From: Peptococcaceae bacterium UBA6116
Lineage (GTDB): Bacteria > Bacillota > Desulfitobacteriia > Desulfitobacteriales > Syntrophobotulaceae
Assembly (NCBI GenBank): GCA_002423425.1
Contig: DIWC01000012.1
Coordinates: forward strand, 1 to 15,085
Direction: 5' to 3'
DNA: 15,085 nt
In this document: positions 12,673-15,085 of the stretch, one piece after another
How positions within the stretch are numbered: the stretch's first letter is position 1
Layout of the letters: the number at the start of each line of letters is the position of its first letter
The notes under the pieces: model-generated
Told to the model about the DNA's origin: nothing
What the model saw: only the letters and a program-made list of their open reading frames with translations
Database searches by the model: none
Program-made: the position numbers and the translations under genes

Positions 12673-14251
12673 AGCAATGCAAAATATCACGCTGTCTTTT
12701 TGTGACTTCAGAAATATGACTTTTTTTACCATGATATTCATAACTTTCAATTACATCTATTTCATCAAGTAAAGATGCCATGGAATAGTTTTTGTATAGA
12801 TCATTATTCAACATAATTTGATGGATATAAGAAATATATACCAAGGCAACAAAATTAACAAAAATCTTACCTTCAAGCGATTCCTCAGAACTTACTTTGG
12901 TTCTTTTCATATCAAGGCGGTTCTTAAGATTGAAAAATGTTTTTTCGACTACATCTTTATTCCTGTATATTGAAATAGCTGTATCGGCACCTGTAATATG
13001 ATTGGATAATAGTACGAAGTATCCAAAATTTTGCATATGAGAGTTTATCGCCTCTTGGTTATGTGCAAAAGATACTGTATTTTTGGTTTCTTTTAAAATA
13101 AAATACTTATCAAAAAGAGTTTTTTGTGAATCTGAACACGAACCATCATTATAAGTTTCTTCTAGAAATTTAAGTTTTTTAATAAAATCCTTTTTTTCTG
13201 ACTCAGCCCTCACACCATCATAATATACATGAATATAAAGAAGTCTGTTTTCGCTTGCCTTTTCACCTCTTTTATTTTGATATTCATATTTCCATCTACT
13301 CTCTTTGGTAATGCAATAAATATTATGCTCTATATTGTAATTGGAAAAGTCTTTTATTTTATCGTAAACTTCTCCAATAGAAGTTTTTATCAATGTTGAA
13401 TTTGCTCTTCCGGCGATCACAAATTTATGACGCATTCTATACAACGAATTAATGTTATCAACACTGTAAAAGCCTCTATCTAAAACAAAATTTATCTTTT
13501 CAAGACCTAAAAAATCCATATCAATCAACAGTTTTTTTATAGTGGAAATATCGCTTATATTACCGGGCATTTTTCTATAATACACAGGCAACATAGCTTC
13601 TTCACCAAAGACTAAAGCTAAATTTATTTGAGGTAAACTTTCCAAATCTTTATTGTGCCCATATTTAATCTGCTCCATGGTTTCTGAATAAGAAGAAATA
13701 CTGGTTGTGTCATATGCCAAATATTCATTTTTTAAGCACCTTTTAATTCTTTCTTTAAAAAAGAGCGTTTTTTCATTTTCTGATATGCTTGAAAAAATTT
13801 CACTTATTCTCTGTGAAGAAATTACTTCTTCATTCGGATGTTTGTGAGTTTTCGCAAATTTAGGAAAGCGATACATTGAACTTTCACCTTCCAATATCAA
13901 AAAATAGACTAAGGACAGAATCTTTTTATAAGTATCTCCACCAAAAGCATTTTCTAAATCTTTTTTTATCCCTATTGTGTCTCCAATACAATCCAATAAA
14001 TGAGTTGCTCCAAAAAACTTCCTATTAGCAATTAGTGCTTTTACTTCTGTATTTTCATCCTTTCCTTTGTTTTGACGGTCTAAATATTTTTGGTTTGGAA
14101 TAAATTCTCCGTCATCACTTAACTTGCCAATATATTCTCTTCTGTGTCTATTTTGTTTTTTGTCTTTATCCCAATATGGGTTGTCTCTATACACATAATC
14201 TATTTCTTTTATCCTTTGGGTTTTTATTCCCTTTTCTTTTAATATATCCAC
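12656..14251 (-). CDS. IS1634-family (IS4-group) DDE transposase
   Basis: A 531-residue transposase that cuts and joins the IS ends. The catalytic triad is visible: Asp181 in LAYDTTSISSYSE, Asp258 in NFVLDRGFYS, and Glu436 in the YRNKDVVEKTF signature (equivalent to YREK of the IS4 group), followed by FFNLKNRLDMKRTKVSSEES. The N-terminal part (1-100) is Lys/Asn-rich and probably binds the ends. Length and motif spacing fit IS1634/ISL-like members. The start GTG (14249-14251) lies within a palindrome and has no Shine-Dalgarno; the promoter at 14258-14286 predicts transcription beginning at about this base, so the mRNA may be leaderless. The frame is intact and the IS ends are present, so it may be active. 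Confidence 0.93.
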   Translation of the reverse strand: MDILKEKGIKTQRIKEIDYVYRDNPYWDKDKKQNRHRREYIGKLSDDGEFIPNQKYLDRQNKGKDENTEVKALIANRKFFGATHLLDCIGDTIGIKKDLENAFGGDTYKKILSLVYFLILEGESSMYRFPKFAKTHKHPNEEVISSQRISEIFSSISENEKTLFFKERIKRCLKNEYLAYDTTSISSYSETMEQIKYGHNKDLESLPQINLALVFGEEAMLPVYYRKMPGNISDISTIKKLLIDMDFLGLEKINFVLDRGFYSVDNINSLYRMRHKFVIAGRANSTLIKTSIGEVYDKIKDFSNYNIEHNIYCITKESRWKYEYQNKRGEKASENRLLYIHVYYDGVRAESEKKDFIKKLKFLEETYNDGSCSDSQKTLFDKYFILKETKNTVSFAHNQEAINSHMQNFGYFVLLSNHITGADTAISIYRNKDVVEKTFFNLKNRLDMKRTKVSSEESLEGKIFVNFVALVYISYIHQIMLNNDLYKNYSMASLLDEIDVIESYEYHGKKSHISEVTKRQRDILHCFDIVI

Positions 14252-14267
14252 GCTATAATTATAGCGT
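14250..14267. promoter_or_regulatory. 18-bp palindrome over the transposase start
   Basis: ACGCTATAATTATAGCGT is a perfect palindrome that covers the -10 and the GTG start. Each half (ACGCTATAAT) repeats the inner portion of the terminal repeats at 12642-12651 and 14337-14346. It is a likely internal transposase-binding site giving autorepression. Confidence 0.65.
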
Positions 14268-14286
14268 AATTTTGTATACTTTTCAA
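14258..14286 (-). promoter_or_regulatory. Transposase promoter
   Basis: On the minus strand TTGAAA (14281-14286) and TATAAT (14258-14263) are 17 bases apart. Counting 7 bases from the -10 places the transcription start at about 14251, the first base of the GTG start codon. Confidence 0.75.
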
Positions 14287-14336
14287 GTGCTTTTTGTATA
14301 TATTTTGTTGAATTTTGGCTGTTCTTGCTTTATTCT

Positions 14337-14357
14337 ACGCTATAATTTTTCGGGAAT
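14337..14357. repeat. IS terminal inverted repeat, transposase 5' side
   Basis: ACGCTATAATTTTTCGGGAA plus T is the inverted partner of 12631-12651. Its outer edge interrupts the tnpB reading frame after the residues GSYKPAF. Confidence 0.85.
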
Positions 14358-14557
14358 GCAGGCTTGTATGAACCGAAGTCTGCAAGAAGCCAGTGACCTG
14401 ACTTTAGCACAGGTATTCCCGCTTCCATGAAACTATCGGCATCCATATACCATCTGTCGTTATTTTTCCAGTAACCTCCTTCCGATGATAGGTATTCCGT
14501 CATCCGACTGTATTTATCATCAAATGCCCCGTATTGGGTGTGGGCTGCTGTTCCCAT
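14358..14557 (-). pseudogene. tnpB: Tn554-like TnpB, N-terminal remnant cut by the IS
   Basis: ATG 14557 begins MGTAAHTQYGAFDDKYSRM and continues EGGYWKNNDRWYMDADSF and SGHWLLADFGSYKPAF, the opening region of the second tyrosine recombinase (TnpB) of Tn554-like transposons. Only about 67 residues are native. The frame then enters the IS and stops at 14330-14332. The integrase catalytic domain is missing and is not found on the other side of the IS. The start overlaps the tnpA stop (TAATG), the coupling typical of Tn554 tnpA-tnpB. The assignment rests on recalled family similarity and on this context. Confidence 0.65.
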
Positions 14558-15085
14558 TACTGACCAGCCTCCCTTCCCAGGGAAGGCATTTTAAGGCTTT
14601 CTGCTGCTTTCCTAAACGCCTCTGCCACTTCCTCTTCCGATGGATGGACATAGGTATCCAGCGTCGTATAAATGTTTTTGTGGTCTGCACGCTGCTTAAG
14701 CATCTCCGGCTCCCATCCCGCCGAATAAAGCAGACTGAGCGATGTATGGCGGAACATATGCGGCGTCACACGTATGCCAGTCTTTTCCCGTAGTGTACGG
14801 AAAAGATTATCCACATCCCCGTAATCCATTGCCTTGCCAGCCATGCGTCCTTTAAGTTTCAGAAATACATGGTTGGTATGTATCTCAGCGGTATGGTGCT
14901 CACAGATATACCCCGTGAATAGATCCATCAATTCCTGCGTACAATCCAGCCTACGGGGGCTTGATACTGTCTTGATCTCCGCCAGGTTCTCCATTTCTCC
15001 TCTGTCATGCAGAGTGATGGTCAGTCCTGCCATATCGAAATCTTCAAGCCAGAGGGAAAGGACTTCTCCAATCCGCATTCCGGTC
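14557..15085 (-). CDS. tnpA: Tn554-like TnpA tyrosine recombinase, partial (5' end outside window)
   Basis: The C-terminal catalytic domain of a tyrosine recombinase. The frame stays open to the window edge (TGMRIGEVL), so the N-terminus lies outside. Catalytic residues are visible: Arg in MRIGEVLSLWLEDF, Lys in LAEIKTVSSP, His-x-x-Arg in TPHMFRHTS, a His in RADHKNIY where LGH is usual, and the nucleophile Tyr in TLDTYVHPS. Tn554-type elements transpose by three adjacent recombinase genes (tnpA, tnpB, tnpC) at preferred chromosomal sites. With tnpB destroyed this copy is probably immobile. The ATG at 15078 is internal, not the start. Confidence 0.85.
   Translation of the reverse strand, partial: TGMRIGEVLSLWLEDFDMAGLTITLHDRGEMENLAEIKTVSSPRRLDCTQELMDLFTGYICEHHTAEIHTNHVFLKLKGRMAGKAMDYGDVDNLFRTLREKTGIRVTPHMFRHTSLSLLYSAGWEPEMLKQRADHKNIYTTLDTYVHPSEEEVAEAFRKAAESLKMPSLGREAGQ

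Larger units (their letters stand above)
12631..14357 (-). mobile_element. IS1634-type insertion sequence, complete
   Basis: The element is bounded by inverted repeats ATTCCCTAAATATTATAGCG (12631-12650) and, inverted, 14337-14357, with two mismatches over 21 bases. It is about 1,727 bp and carries one transposase. It is markedly AT-richer than the genes on either side. Flanks differ: a macro-domain gene on one side and a Tn554-like tnpB on the other. No short target duplication is seen (CCTAA against GCAGG). IS1634 relatives are known for long, variable duplications, so absence of a short one is not decisive. Confidence 0.85.

Noticed and set aside
14315..14346. Outward promoter at the transposase-5' end of the IS toward higher coordinates
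   Set aside because: TATAAT is present at 14341-14346 but no -35 at acceptable spacing (nearest TTGGCT is 20 bases away).

Overview
The window reads as an accessory, recombination-scarred stretch of a low-to-medium GC Gram-positive genome, most likely a gut or anaerobic member of the Clostridia. Supporting this are strong AGGAGG-type ribosome binding sites, large serine recombinases of the clostridial conjugative-element type, a Tn554-like tyrosine recombinase pair and IS1380/IS1634/IS21-type insertion sequence debris. No rRNA, tRNA or CRISPR array is visible, and the genus cannot be fixed from this sequence.

Layout. 1-272: the tail of an IS21-type element (istB remnant). 275-1740: a minus-strand Cro/C1-type regulator facing a broken phage terminase large subunit and an apparently intact phage head-closure gene. 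1823-4130: a two-gene type II restriction-modification system, a Dcm-like cytosine-5 methyltransferase with a ribbon-helix-helix-like N-terminal extension followed, with an 8-nt overlap, by an EcoRII-family endonuclease. 4163-4525: direct repeats, a hairpin and a fragment of a serine recombinase. 4708-4896: a 4-oxalocrotonate tautomerase-type enzyme, converging through a bidirectional terminator on a minus-strand unit (TauE/SafE permease, MFS drug exporter, a dead second MFS gene, MarR regulator; 4979-8261). 8475-9728: an IS1380-type transposase start fused to a serine-recombinase tail, then a second serine recombinase with an internal deletion. 9653-9815: a large hairpin and a cluster of iteron-like repeats.

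9832-12625 is the most interesting part: minus-strand genes for a macro-domain protein with a C-terminal helix-turn-helix-like region, a small uracil-DNA-glycosylase-like protein, a von Willebrand A (MIDAS) protein and an ADP-ribosylglycohydrolase. They are overlapping or closely spaced. Together they suggest an ADP-ribose-centred stress or conflict module, but the function is not established. Its 5' end is cut off by an IS1634-type element (12631-14357), whose inner end carries consensus -35 and -10 hexamers facing into the truncated macro gene. Beyond the IS lie the remains of a Tn554-like transposon (tnpB cut by the IS, tnpA running off the window).

How the genes work together: the methyltransferase and nuclease form a self-contained restriction system lodged in prophage debris. 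MarR, the MFS exporter and TauE look like a repressor-controlled export unit. The macro/UDG-like/VWA/glycohydrolase genes look like one functional block, partly damaged. The remainder is mobile-element wreckage showing repeated insertion and deletion.
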